Source: a virus. From it: DNA of 64,000 bases. Under the pieces are notes generated by a model that saw only the letters and a list, made by a program, of their open reading frames with translations, made no database searches and was not told where the DNA came from. The translations under genes were made by a program, and so were the position numbers. The stretch covers positions 124,001-188,000 of IMG/VR virus record IMGVR_UViG_3300024252_000004. One strand, given 5' to 3'. Of the stretch, positions 48,897 through 57,516 are shown piece after piece. How positions within the stretch are numbered: position 1 is the first letter of the stretch; each line of letters opens with the position of its first letter.

Positions 48897-49156
48897 GCGC
48901 AACTTTGTGGATTAAGGCAGCCCATTGTCGCCATTGTGGTGACGGTTTCAAACAGAGATGGGAAAATTTCCGCACTCTTCCTAGGGAACCGGAACTCGTC
49001 TGCACAAACTGTGGTTCTGTTGGCAAGTGGAGTAAAGGTATTGGAAGGAAGAAGCGAAAGTTTATTCCTTGGACAAATGCAGAATGGGAATGGACTACCG
49101 AGACGATGATTCATTCATTGGCCGGAAGTAATAATCATTTCGAGGGGGACAGGTGA
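48893..49156 (+). CDS. Small zinc-ribbon protein
   Basis: 87 residues: HCRHCGDGF and VCTNCGSVGKW form a clear CxxC...CxxC ribbon, then a basic stretch (GRKKRKFIPW). Such ribbons often bind nucleic acid. ATGA overlap with the previous gene. Confidence 0.7.
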   Translation: MSATLWIKAAHCRHCGDGFKQRWENFRTLPREPELVCTNCGSVGKWSKGIGRKKRKFIPWTNAEWEWTTETMIHSLAGSNNHFEGDR

Positions 49157-50025
49157 ATAGGTTCGATTACCACGCTGACACTTCTGATGAGGCTACTCAG
49201 TATCTGAAGTACAGAGTCAAAGAGTTTCTTCGTTTTGGCGCGAGACTCATTCATCATCACACTTTCGAGAGTGGTGACGTTGCGGTGGTAGTTGAACTCA
49301 ATGGAGAGAATTTCCTCATCATCTATGTCCTGAGCAGTAATCGCGGACAAGGAGCTTACCCGGTGCTTTACGCTGAGGCGCAGAAGGAGCTATCAAGCTT
49401 TTCTCCCCGCCGGGTTCTGACTGTGTGGGCTTGTAATGTTGATGACTATCTCGATGACAAGGGGATTTCCTATCTGATGCTTGATCCTCACAGAATGAGT
49501 GGAGATCCTGAGCAGCAAGGTAAGATGGCGATCTTCTCAGAGTACACTCTGATCGATCTCTACTGGGCAAACAAAGTTGCAAAGAGGACAGGTGTACCCT
49601 ACATGCTTCATGTTGATGAAGGACTAGGAGTCTTGGAAGAAATCGGAGCGTCAGAGAGGGCTATGAGGATCTATGCCCTTCATGGTCTGTTGCAGGAAGT
49701 TTACCGTGACAAAACGTATGACTTCCCTGGCCTTAGCCACGTCTCTCCCGATGTCCTCATTGGAGCTATGGAATACAGAGCGGTAGCTAACGCTCACCTT
49801 TCTTCTCACGATCCTTGCACTCCGAAACTGAGTGAAGATCCTGATGTGAATGAAGCATTGATTGCTGACAAGGTACAGAACAGGAAAGACTTCGAGCTTT
49901 ACCATAGAGATACCCATGACCGGAGCGATGCACTTGATGCGTACTTCCGTCGATGGCTGAAGGCTCTAGGAATCACAGAGACTCGTTACGCCGAACTCGC
50001 GGCCATCATTTCAAACGGAGATTAA
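49153..50025 (+). CDS. Unknown protein
   Basis: 290 residues, alpha/beta, not recognised. GTG start overlapping the previous TGA by 4 nt (GGGGGACAG upstream). First half: VVVELNGENFLIIYVLSSN and VLTVWACNVDDYLDDKGISYL, reminiscent of a nuclease or nucleotide-binding fold, but no catalytic motif is secure. Confidence 0.72.
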   Translation: MNRFDYHADTSDEATQYLKYRVKEFLRFGARLIHHHTFESGDVAVVVELNGENFLIIYVLSSNRGQGAYPVLYAEAQKELSSFSPRRVLTVWACNVDDYLDDKGISYLMLDPHRMSGDPEQQGKMAIFSEYTLIDLYWANKVAKRTGVPYMLHVDEGLGVLEEIGASERAMRIYALHGLLQEVYRDKTYDFPGLSHVSPDVLIGAMEYRAVANAHLSSHDPCTPKLSEDPDVNEALIADKVQNRKDFELYHRDTHDRSDALDAYFRRWLKALGITETRYAELAAIISNGD

Positions 50026-50027
50026 AA

Positions 50028-50381
50028 ATGTCAGATACTCGTTCGCTTGGAGTATACCGAAAGCCATGTGACAATCAGCCAAATGTAATTCCTGGGCTTG
50101 AACTCATTGAGCCATTTTACTATGTTGATTGGGGTAGCTGTAGGGTCTATACCACGAAGTCTCTTATGCGTAGCAGGCAAACTAGTGCAAATCATCCAAG
50201 TTGTTTTATCGTTGGAATTCCGGGAGAACGAGTACAGTATAGACATCCTGCATTTACCGATATCTGTCTCGGAGAGTTTTTCGGACTCATGAACGAAGAG
50301 GAAAAAGAACAGTTCTTGGAAAATTATGAGCAACTGTCTAAGTTGCTTAAGTTCCCCAAAGACCTACAGCTTGGAGATTGA
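50028..50381 (+). CDS. Unknown protein
   Basis: 117 residues, mixed, not recognised. Its last 28 nt are part of the 48-bp tandem duplication at 50354-50449. No strong RBS. Confidence 0.68.
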   Translation: MSDTRSLGVYRKPCDNQPNVIPGLELIEPFYYVDWGSCRVYTTKSLMRSRQTSANHPSCFIVGIPGERVQYRHPAFTDICLGEFFGLMNEEEKEQFLENYEQLSKLLKFPKDLQLGD

Positions 50382-50449
50382 AATGTCTGGAAAAAAGATT
50401 ACCCCAAAGACCTACAGCTTGGAGATTGAAATGTCTGGAAAAAAGATTA
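50354..50449 (+). repeat. 48-bp exact tandem duplication spanning a stop/start junction
   Basis: Copies 50354-50401 and 50402-50449 are identical. The unit contains the end of the 50028 gene, its TGA frame, GGAGATTGAA and the ATG of the next gene. A recent duplication event by slippage or short-homology recombination is likely. Confidence 0.95.
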
Positions 50450-51102
50450 CCCCAACGATGATCTATAAGGCTCTCAGAGATATGTTCCCTGGAGAGTATG
50501 TGCCTCTGCGGAAGGTTCCGACAGAGTGTCCGCATCCTGGCAATGAACCAAGAAAGTCTCCGTCTTATCAGAGCAAGACGATTTACTCCAAGACTATCAT
50601 CAAAGCAGATATGTCTGTGCAGCAGATGATGGATCTTCTTTCCGAGGTTCCCACTCGTTCGTTCACTGTTTCACCCAAGCGTGTTCAGATCGGTACAGAG
50701 AAGAAGTCTTACCAAGAATATCAATGGGATGGGGAAGACGATGTCGAAGTAACTGTCAATACAGAGGTCCCAGTCTATTCTGACGAGGTTGAGTTCGTTG
50801 AGTTTTATACCAGCTACGAGGATCCAGAGTGGGGCTCTTTGGTGTCCCAGGCGAAGAAGGACAATGATCTCTGGCATGATAGAATGCGGAACTATTCTAG
50901 AAAAAGAAAGGATAGGGATGCCGCGATGAAGCACAACCGCTCTTTGATCAGTGCTGCTCGGCATCATGATTCAGAGAAGTGGGCTGGTGTTGGCAGACTC
51001 CTGAAGGGCAAGGCTGATCCGAATTTCATTGCGAAGCAGAGAGACAGACTGTTGACTCAGGTTGACAGGCTTAATGCGTTGATTGCCGAAGAGGAAGATT
51101 GA
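50383..51102 (+). CDS. Unknown protein
   Basis: 239 residues from ATG 50383, or 223 from the duplicated ATG at 50431, which is probably the ancestral start. Basic/acidic mix, with KKSYQEYQWDGEDDVEV and a Lys/Arg-rich helix (YSRKRKDRDAAMKHN). Not recognised. Confidence 0.72.
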   Translation: MSGKKITPKTYSLEIEMSGKKITPTMIYKALRDMFPGEYVPLRKVPTECPHPGNEPRKSPSYQSKTIYSKTIIKADMSVQQMMDLLSEVPTRSFTVSPKRVQIGTEKKSYQEYQWDGEDDVEVTVNTEVPVYSDEVEFVEFYTSYEDPEWGSLVSQAKKDNDLWHDRMRNYSRKRKDRDAAMKHNRSLISAARHHDSEKWAGVGRLLKGKADPNFIAKQRDRLLTQVDRLNALIAEEED

Positions 51103-51103
51103 A

Positions 51104-51463
51104 ATGAATCGTCATACTGATTGCTACAGACTTGCTCCACTGTATGAGCAGCTAGTACAGCAGGGGATGAGAGAAGGAGTTCTTGATGAAGAGTCTGAGA
51201 CTCATAACATTGAGGCATACTTCGACACGCTAAGGGCAGAAGGCAGACTAGAAGGATCTGTCAATAAACTCATTGGCAATGACCTAGAGGATGAGGTACT
51301 CGATTCTCTTTGGGAGCATTTCGCCGGAGAAGGATGCAATGGCTGGTGGGATGATAAGCCTCACCAGATTGGATATCGTCTTCTGCTGAGACTTACTCGC
51401 GCAGAGGCTAAGCTTGCTTCGCTTAAGAAGGAGATTAGGGGGTTCGATGAACAAAGACGCTGA
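51104..51463 (+). CDS. Unknown acidic helical protein
   Basis: 119 residues, acidic, not recognised. Starts just after the previous TGA (ATG 51104); overlaps the next gene by 17 nt. Confidence 0.68.
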   Translation: MNRHTDCYRLAPLYEQLVQQGMREGVLDEESETHNIEAYFDTLRAEGRLEGSVNKLIGNDLEDEVLDSLWEHFAGEGCNGWWDDKPHQIGYRLLLRLTRAEAKLASLKKEIRGFDEQRR

Positions 51464-51677
51464 CGGAAAGTTCATCGATCTTTATTCAAACTCAGTAGAA
51501 GATGCTGCCGAGTTTGAACGTTACTTCAACTGTGACGATGACGAAGAACCAATTGATTACTACGAGATGCAAGACGGAGAAGAGGAAGAAGACTCTTCTG
51601 ATTCCGATAGTGTCGATGACTATGATTTTTGCAGGTGCTGCTTCGCAGTCTGCGTCTGCCCCAAACCTAAGCGGTAG
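51447..51677 (+). CDS. Small acidic protein with cysteine tail
   Basis: 76 residues, acidic middle (DGEEEEDSSDSDS) and tail DFCRCCFAVCVCPKPKR with five cysteines. ATG follows GGGGGTTCG. Metal binding is possible. Confidence 0.6.
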   Translation: MNKDADGKFIDLYSNSVEDAAEFERYFNCDDDEEPIDYYEMQDGEEEEDSSDSDSVDDYDFCRCCFAVCVCPKPKR

Positions 51678-51687
51678 GCTTCCCCTA

Positions 51688-52143
51688 ATGACTCCGTATA
51701 ATCCTGCGTCCTACCTTGATAGGCGTGCTCTTGCAAGTGCTCTTGTATTTAAGCTGACCGAATGTGGCTTTGTTCAGGACACACAGGCAAGTGGCGAGAA
51801 GACTTTTTACCGTATGGTTCCTGGCACTGACCGAAAGGTAGTTGTCTATACGACCATCGACTGTGATCAGGTTCGTTCTGTTGGTAGGGATGCGATTAGG
51901 ATTTGCGGAGTGCATAAGAACTCTAAGGGTAATTGGCTGGGCCTCGTTAAGAATACAAGAGTCAACAGGACCGGCAAGATTGACGCTATCGTCCAGAGAA
52001 TGTATGATAGAATGCGTGATACTTATGGTAGGATCATGAACCCTACTGCTAAGTGTCACTGTGGTGCGTTGAAGTTCCTTACCAAGAGCGGCAACGAAGT
52101 CTGTTCTGAATTCTGTTGGACTAAGCGATGGACAGAGCGATGA
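51688..52143 (+). CDS. Unknown protein with C-terminal cysteine motif
   Basis: 151 residues. Basic core with a beta-rich start; C-terminus CHCGALKFLTKSGNEVCSEFCW gives a CxC...CxxxC zinc-like site. ATG 51688 is the first plausible start after the previous gene. Not recognised. Confidence 0.65.
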   Translation: MTPYNPASYLDRRALASALVFKLTECGFVQDTQASGEKTFYRMVPGTDRKVVVYTTIDCDQVRSVGRDAIRICGVHKNSKGNWLGLVKNTRVNRTGKIDAIVQRMYDRMRDTYGRIMNPTAKCHCGALKFLTKSGNEVCSEFCWTKRWTER

Positions 52144-52382
52144 GTGGATCTTATTGCATTGTCCTGATCACTTACGAGAGCGGTAAGTCTCCAGTTAAGA
52201 GCTACTACTCTGATATTCCTGGTCCTGTTCCGAGGAAAGGGGAGACTGTAAATCTCCATGCACATAGTGACAGGGTCATTCTCCGTGACGCTACAGTTGT
52301 TGATGTCTTTCATACGATCGATGTTGGCGATGATGCTAACGTTGCTACAACGTTTGTAGTCATTGAAAGACTTAGGACCTGA
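52140..52382 (+). CDS. Small unknown protein
   Basis: 80 residues, beta-rich (GSYCIVLITYESGKSPVK...). ATGA overlap with the previous gene. Not recognised. Confidence 0.65.
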   Translation: MSGSYCIVLITYESGKSPVKSYYSDIPGPVPRKGETVNLHAHSDRVILRDATVVDVFHTIDVGDDANVATTFVVIERLRT

Positions 52383-52384
52383 CA

Positions 52385-52621
52385 GTGCCTAAGCTAAAGA
52401 TTGGTAAACCTGCAACATGGCATACCGAAGACACAGATGTTCCTGTTGTGATCGACAGCATTGCTGGTTCTCACAATGGGGTTGTCTATTATTATGTCAG
52501 AGGAACTGCCGATACAATGGCTGGTAAGACTGGCATTCCCGAAAATGAATTGAGTCAAAAGAATGAGAAGTTTTCTCTCGATGACTCTGTAAAGCAGTTG
52601 CTAAAACTGTTCGGATTTTAG
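52385..52621 (+). CDS. Small unknown protein
   Basis: 78 residues from GTG 52385, 2 nt after the previous stop. Beta-rich, starting MPKLKIGKPATWHTED. Not recognised. Confidence 0.62.
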   Translation: MPKLKIGKPATWHTEDTDVPVVIDSIAGSHNGVVYYYVRGTADTMAGKTGIPENELSQKNEKFSLDDSVKQLLKLFGF

Positions 52622-52661
52622 ACCCATTCGTCTTCGGGTAATGTAACTAAAGGATACAATA

Positions 52662-53228
52662 ATGAATCTCAAGGAAATCATTGAACTCGTAAAGCCAAAG
52701 CGTGAGAAGTCTTGGTCTGCCGGAGAACTCTATGAGGATCTCACTGGCAGCCATGAATGGATCGATGCGGATCATGCTGTCCGTTTGACTGAGGCTAACT
52801 ACACCAAATGGTTGTGTACCGACACTGCTGTCGGTAAAGTGATCTATTTCCTTGGTGACGAAGCAGTTGCTGTCTCTACTCAGGAAGGTAGAAAGTGCCG
52901 AAAGAAGTTCACCTGGATCTCTCGACGCACAGCAGAAATGACGAGAGACTATCTGCTCACTCTCATTCCAGTAGAGGAAGAACTCTTTGATGTTTTTACT
53001 CCAGAGGATCTTGAAGAGGATATAGGCAAGGGTTACTTTGTTAGTTTCGGCTCTCATTATCTGACGAATGATGTATGTACTTTTGATGATGATGTGCCCG
53101 TCACTATCGTCAAGGTATATGTCGAATACGAAGATATTGATTTCTGGAATTATGTCGTCGTAAAATTTTCGGATGGTTCCAAGAAGATCATGGAGATAAT
53201 GGATCTTTACATTCCATACGGAAAGTGA
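52662..53228 (+). CDS. Unknown protein
   Basis: 188 residues, acidic, alpha/beta, not recognised. Starts with a helix (MNLKEIIELVKPKREKSW). RBS AAAGGA 11 nt upstream. One base separates it from the nucleotide-kinase gene. Confidence 0.7.
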   Translation: MNLKEIIELVKPKREKSWSAGELYEDLTGSHEWIDADHAVRLTEANYTKWLCTDTAVGKVIYFLGDEAVAVSTQEGRKCRKKFTWISRRTAEMTRDYLLTLIPVEEELFDVFTPEDLEEDIGKGYFVSFGSHYLTNDVCTFDDDVPVTIVKVYVEYEDIDFWNYVVVKFSDGSKKIMEIMDLYIPYGK

Positions 53229-53229
53229 T

Positions 53230-53820
53230 ATGAGACCGCTTGTTGTTGAAGGACATAAAGGAGCAGGCAAGACTCCTTTGATCGCTGCTATGCGCAAGTC
53301 TCTTGAAGACGGAGGCATTAAGCATCACATTGCTGAGCCTTGGCAGGCAGCGATCAAAGAGTTTGGCACAGATCCTTTCTACCTTTTCACTGACAATGAT
53401 CGGGCTAGAGAAATTGTAGAATTCTTGTCAGGATATGTCCGGCGCACACTGGCAGAGACTGATGATGATACCCTTCTGGTGTTCGATAGACAATGGCTGA
53501 CGTTCCTAACGTCTATCACGTTGATCGACACAGAGGGAGCCGGATTCTCTCAGGCACAGTACAGACAATACTTCAAATCGTTTATGAAGTGTGAGCCATG
53601 GACATTCTTCATTGCAAGCACTCCATACGTTCTGAAGAATCGTGCAAGCAGGAAGGGGCCACCTCCCTGGAATGAAGATGTAGACTATTGGACAAGGCTA
53701 AGACTGTTTAGCAAATACAGGAATTTGTTCGGCGGTATCTATTGGGTTAGAAAATCCCGAATAGATATGGACGAACTTGCGAATAGCATCCTAACTCAAT
53801 ACTATCGCGAGACCAACTAG
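53230..53820 (+). CDS. P-loop deoxynucleotide/thymidylate-kinase-like protein
   Basis: 196 residues. P-loop GHKGAGKT (8-15), a VFDRQWLTFL element resembling the DR(Y/W) motif of dTMP and deoxynucleoside kinases, and a later RASRKGPPPW lid-like stretch. The likely reaction is phosphorylation of a (deoxy)nucleoside mono-phosphate or nucleoside with ATP. Substrate not determined. Fits with dUTPase, Nudix and PurA-like genes of the window. Confidence 0.75.
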   Translation: MRPLVVEGHKGAGKTPLIAAMRKSLEDGGIKHHIAEPWQAAIKEFGTDPFYLFTDNDRAREIVEFLSGYVRRTLAETDDDTLLVFDRQWLTFLTSITLIDTEGAGFSQAQYRQYFKSFMKCEPWTFFIASTPYVLKNRASRKGPPPWNEDVDYWTRLRLFSKYRNLFGGIYWVRKSRIDMDELANSILTQYYRETN

Positions 53821-53845
53821 GTTCTCACAGGACACAGGTGTTAAT

Positions 53846-54250
53846 GTGGCAGAGGGTAAGTTTAGGTACGAGGTTCATACCGAGAGACCGAACTCTATCA
53901 GAGCAGCGAAGCTTGGACTGAAGAATAGGCTCTATGTTTCTGGCTGGCAGCTATCATATGAGCTACGCGGACTGATCCTAAGGCCGGGCGGCAAGATGAT
54001 CGTCCTAGCTTATAAGGAAGACCTACCCATTGGTATTCTGTTCGGAAAAAGAAGCGGGTTGGTCATGGTGTTCGTAAGAAAAGCCGAACGCCGACAAGGT
54101 ATTGGTACGCAGCTTTATTGTGAGGCTGCTAAGATCCTAAAAACAAAGATTTGGAACGACGAAGGAATCGAAGATAGCGATGTATTCTTTGCTAATGCAA
54201 AGGAGAAAGCTTTCGGTCCTCACTGGAGAAAGGAACTGAGGAGGCTCTGA
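53846..54250 (+). CDS. GNAT-family acetyltransferase
   Basis: 134 residues from GTG 53846. Acetyl-CoA-binding motif A: VFVRKAERRQGIGTQLYCEAAK (RxxGxG/A). Shorter than average at the N-terminus. The acceptor could be a protein, tRNA or small molecule. RBS AGGTG. Confidence 0.8.
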   Translation: MAEGKFRYEVHTERPNSIRAAKLGLKNRLYVSGWQLSYELRGLILRPGGKMIVLAYKEDLPIGILFGKRSGLVMVFVRKAERRQGIGTQLYCEAAKILKTKIWNDEGIEDSDVFFANAKEKAFGPHWRKELRRL

Positions 54251-54251
54251 C

Positions 54252-55253
54252 ATGACTTCCGATCTGTACTACATTCACTTGGGTTTTACACAGACGGCAC
54301 CGGAGGTGTTGTTTGATAATCCCAAGACGAAGGACGACGTAGCAAAGACGTTTAAGAAGCTTGCCATTAAATTTCATCCTGACAAACACGCAGGGGATCG
54401 TGAGGATACTAAGTGGGCGAACAACATCTTCACGCTTCTCTGTGAGTACAGGGATGCCCTAGATAACCTTATCGAGAAAGGTATTACCCCTGGTAAGGTA
54501 GAATTTGAGATTGCCATTGGCAAGAGGAAGATCAAATTCACTGACGTAATCCATGAAGGAGATCTAGGTCTAGTAGTACGCAACGGATCAGATGTCCTTA
54601 AGATCCTTCGAGACCCTTCTGACTCTGACCTCTATAGAAACGCAGAGAAACATCTGAGAAAACTTCGAGGCCATGAACACTTTGATCAGTATCTAATCGG
54701 AAAGATTACTCCCGTCAGCGTTAACATGGGCGGAGTGATCCATCCTGGCCAGCACTATCAATACGTTGAAGGCTATACGTTGGAGCAGGTGAAGGAGAAA
54801 TACCCTATAACTTCTGCTCCGCATAGCACTTGGATGCTTAATAGGATCCTAGAGGTTCTCTGTCACGCACATTCAAATGGCATTGCAAACCTTGGAGTTC
54901 TTCCTAGACACATTCTTATCATACCGGAAACTCACGGTGGCGTACTATTGGATTGGACTTGCTCCACGACTGGCAAGCCTATTGCGGTTGCGGACACAGA
55001 GTCATTCGGTAAGTACCCTGATTTCGTATTTGATAAGCCAGATGATGCAAGGTACGCAGACGTTGTCATGGCGTTTGATATCTACAAGTGGTTGGCAGGG
55101 GAAGACAACATCCCTTCCGAGATTAAGAATTTCTACCGAAACATCTATAGCGGATACTATAGAGGAAGGAATACTATCGAGATCTATAAGAGATTTCAGA
55201 AGGTAGTTGACAGCGTATGGAAGAGAACTTTCATGCCATTTACAATGGATTAA
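54252..55253 (+). CDS. J-domain (DnaJ-like) protein fused to a kinase-like domain
   Basis: 333 residues. Residues about 8-65 form a J domain: HPD at 42-44 in KLAIKFHPDKHAGD, with a preceding helix (VAKTFKKL). The rest looks like a small protein-kinase-like fold: GDLGLVVRNGSDVLKILRDPSD as an N-lobe with a VLKI-like lysine, HYQYVEGYTLEQV, a helix-rich C-lobe with RHILIIPETHGGVLLDWTCS in the place of catalytic loop and metal-binding Asp. The HxD catalytic aspartate is not obvious, so it may be a pseudokinase. Probably recruits host DnaK. Confidence 0.75.
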   Translation: MTSDLYYIHLGFTQTAPEVLFDNPKTKDDVAKTFKKLAIKFHPDKHAGDREDTKWANNIFTLLCEYRDALDNLIEKGITPGKVEFEIAIGKRKIKFTDVIHEGDLGLVVRNGSDVLKILRDPSDSDLYRNAEKHLRKLRGHEHFDQYLIGKITPVSVNMGGVIHPGQHYQYVEGYTLEQVKEKYPITSAPHSTWMLNRILEVLCHAHSNGIANLGVLPRHILIIPETHGGVLLDWTCSTTGKPIAVADTESFGKYPDFVFDKPDDARYADVVMAFDIYKWLAGEDNIPSEIKNFYRNIYSGYYRGRNTIEIYKRFQKVVDSVWKRTFMPFTMD

Positions 55254-55624
55254 AAGTGTTCGAGTTTGTACCCGGAAGACAAGGCACAGGATATGAGAAG
55301 CTAAAGCTATTCAGCGCCCTCTTCTTTGACTCTTATGTGCTGAGGTTTGACGAAGGTTCATACATTCCCGAGCATGTAGATATAGTAGATGGGTTCAATC
55401 ATTTTCGATTGAACGTTATCTTAAGAAACGCCGATGAAGGCGGAGAGTTTCGATGCGATAATGTATTGTCTATATTCGGCAGAGTTCATCTGTTCCGTCC
55501 AGACATTGAGAAGCATTTGGTCACCGAGATTCATTCAGGAAGGAGAATCGTTTTATCTTTTGGTATGGCGATTCCCAAGGTATACAACCCACTTGCTGCC
55601 AAAGAGTGCAGCATGAAAAGTTAA
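55217..55624 (+). CDS. 2-oxoglutarate/Fe(II)-oxygenase-like protein
   Basis: 135 residues. PEHVDIVDG holds H53 and D55 of the metal site; H106 in TEIHSGRRIVLSFG with R110 gives the distal His and 2-oxoglutarate-binding Arg of the prolyl-4-hydroxylase-like family. GGEFRCDNV is the usual strand in between. Substrate unknown. It overlaps the J-domain gene by 37 nt. Confidence 0.75.
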   Translation: MEENFHAIYNGLKVFEFVPGRQGTGYEKLKLFSALFFDSYVLRFDEGSYIPEHVDIVDGFNHFRLNVILRNADEGGEFRCDNVLSIFGRVHLFRPDIEKHLVTEIHSGRRIVLSFGMAIPKVYNPLAAKECSMKS

Positions 55625-55633
55625 GGAGAAAAT

Positions 55634-56584
55634 ATGGGTGGTGGAAGTTGGTCTGGTGCGACATATGATTCGTTTTCCAGCAGTATTAGTTCGGCTCCAA
55701 GAGCCACAGTTTTCAAGTCTCGTTCCTGCAAGGATGAGTTTGACCCAAAGAACATTGAGCGGCGGCAGTCTTTGATTACTGACGAGCATCCGAATCCTAC
55801 ACCGATTGTTGTAGCGTTTGACGTTACCGGATCGATGCATGGCATTCCTGACAAGTTCGTTAGAGAGCTTCTTGGTGACCTTATGGACACTCTGAATGAC
55901 TCTGGCGTTGTCACCGACCCACAGGTTTGCGTCTGTGCAGTTGGCGATGCGTACTCTGATCGTTCCCCTCTTCAGATTACTCACTTCGAGTCTGATAACA
56001 GGGTGTCTGATCACCTGTCTGACCTTTGGCTTGAAGGTGGTGGTGGCGGAGGTGGTCGTGAGAGTTATGAGCTTACTTGGTATTGGTTTGCTCAGGCTGA
56101 GAACCTAGAGTTGGATTGCCTAACTCAGGGTCGTAAGGGAATCTTTTTCACTATCGGTGATGAGATGCCTTACCAGCAGATTCCGGCAAGCATTGTGCGA
56201 AAGCATACAGGGTGCAACCCTCAGTCCGATACTTCTTTTAGTTCTGTAGTTGAACAGATTGGAGATCAGTTTGAGGCATTCCACATCATGATTAGTCAGG
56301 GAGGAAACTTCTCTACGAAGACCGCTGAGGTCTGGAGAGCTTTGATTGGTGAGCGTGCCGTGATGGTTGATGACTATACGACAATCTGTGATGTGATTAA
56401 GGGTATCTGCCTTATGGTCAATGGAGCATCTTTGGATGATGCAGTTAGTGTTGCCACTAACAAGGAGAGTACTGAGACTGCACTGGCTCCTTTGGAGAAC
56501 AGCGGTGCTGTTTTGGTTAGAGCTTCTGGCACTGGTACTGCGGCTGCTATGACAAAGAGTTCTAAGGGCTCGCGTAGACTTTAA
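55634..56584 (+). CDS. VWA-domain protein
   Basis: 316 residues. Starts MGGGSWSGATYDSF; IVVAFDVTGSMHGIP holds the MIDAS motif DxTGS-type (D63, T65, S67). A glycine run (about 130-140, GGGGGGG) and a Ser/Ala-rich C-terminus follow. No signal peptide, so cytoplasmic. VWA proteins with this N-terminal Gly/Ser start occur in large phages as I recall; function unknown, perhaps a chaperone-like or virion assembly role. RBS AAGGAGA. Confidence 0.78.
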   Translation: MGGGSWSGATYDSFSSSISSAPRATVFKSRSCKDEFDPKNIERRQSLITDEHPNPTPIVVAFDVTGSMHGIPDKFVRELLGDLMDTLNDSGVVTDPQVCVCAVGDAYSDRSPLQITHFESDNRVSDHLSDLWLEGGGGGGGRESYELTWYWFAQAENLELDCLTQGRKGIFFTIGDEMPYQQIPASIVRKHTGCNPQSDTSFSSVVEQIGDQFEAFHIMISQGGNFSTKTAEVWRALIGERAVMVDDYTTICDVIKGICLMVNGASLDDAVSVATNKESTETALAPLENSGAVLVRASGTGTAAAMTKSSKGSRRL

Positions 56585-56605
56585 AACCTGATAGGGGTTG
56601 ATACA

Positions 56606-56842
56606 ATGAGCATAATTAAAATGACTGAGTTTCTTGAGAAGTATAGAGTAGTCGTGGTCACTACGATTACCATTGCAATTCTTTTTCTTGCGATGTGCTC
56701 TATTGTGGACGACATGAATGAAGCCAACTCTGCTACTCAGGCAGTTAGAAAAGAGTGTGCTGAAAGCTGTTTCCCAGAGAGATCCAATTATAACTCTTAT
56801 CTTGAAATGTGTTATTGTGTCAGCCCTTGTGAAGGGAAGTAA
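56606..56842 (+). CDS. Small membrane protein with cysteine-rich exterior
   Basis: 78 residues: one membrane helix (VVVVTTITIAILFLAMC) then CAESCFPERSNYNSYLEMCYCVSPC, six cysteines that could form disulfides in the periplasm. RBS AGGGG. Unknown. Confidence 0.65.
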   Translation: MSIIKMTEFLEKYRVVVVTTITIAILFLAMCSIVDDMNEANSATQAVRKECAESCFPERSNYNSYLEMCYCVSPCEGK

Positions 56843-57231
56843 TGTCTATGATCAATAAGATGAATAGGTGGTGTGCTCTTTTCGAAGAGGCAACGCAGAT
56901 TATAGAGTCAGATGCCAGTTGGCTGACAAAATACAATCTTTTGTTTTCATACGAAATTGTATATGGAATGCATGACCTGTTTTGTATTCGAGTTCCTCTG
57001 CGTGTCTCGCCAGAAGTAGATTGCAATGCTTGGTATGCAAAGGCGAAAATTATGTATGACGAGTATCAGAAGATCCTTGGAAAAAAGGAATCTATCGCGA
57101 ATTACTACGTCAGATGCATTTGTGGGTGGGGAGGGAATCTTTATGATCTTGATCAGCACACAAGAGATGCTCTTTGTCCGAAGTGTAGCAGAGTTTTGCT
57201 TGGCTCTTCCAGTCCTCAGCTTGGTGGATGA
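56842..57231 (+). CDS. Unknown protein with C-terminal zinc ribbon
   Basis: 129 residues, helical, with RCICGWGGNLYDLDQH...ALCPKCS at the C-terminus giving a CxC...CxxC zinc-binding site. Start overlaps the previous TAA by 1 nt. Confidence 0.68.
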   Translation: MSMINKMNRWCALFEEATQIIESDASWLTKYNLLFSYEIVYGMHDLFCIRVPLRVSPEVDCNAWYAKAKIMYDEYQKILGKKESIANYYVRCICGWGGNLYDLDQHTRDALCPKCSRVLLGSSSPQLGG

Positions 57232-57276
57232 CGTTGTCTTCTTCCGTGTTGTCAATAAAGTATAAGAGGTAAAGAA

Positions 57277-57516
57277 ATGGAATCCCTATGGCTTGGTCTG
57301 CTAATCTACTATCTGATTACAAGATTTGTTCCCGTCATTTTGTTCGCTCGTTACGCTAAAAAGTTCTTTGGTAACGATGAGGGAATAGTATTGGGCGGAG
57401 CTTTTATAATTATCTTCTGCTTTACTCCTGTAGTTGGAGAATTTATCTATCTCTGTTTGGCAATTACCGCTGCGATTGTTGCATTGGCCCGCTCTGCTCT
57501 TAAGAGAAGACGATGA
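57277..57516 (+). CDS. Small membrane protein
   Basis: 79 residues, three hydrophobic stretches and a basic tail (RSALKRRR). Stop overlaps the PurA-like start by 4 nt. Unknown. Confidence 0.65.
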   Translation: MESLWLGLLIYYLITRFVPVILFARYAKKFFGNDEGIVLGGAFIIIFCFTPVVGEFIYLCLAITAAIVALARSALKRRR

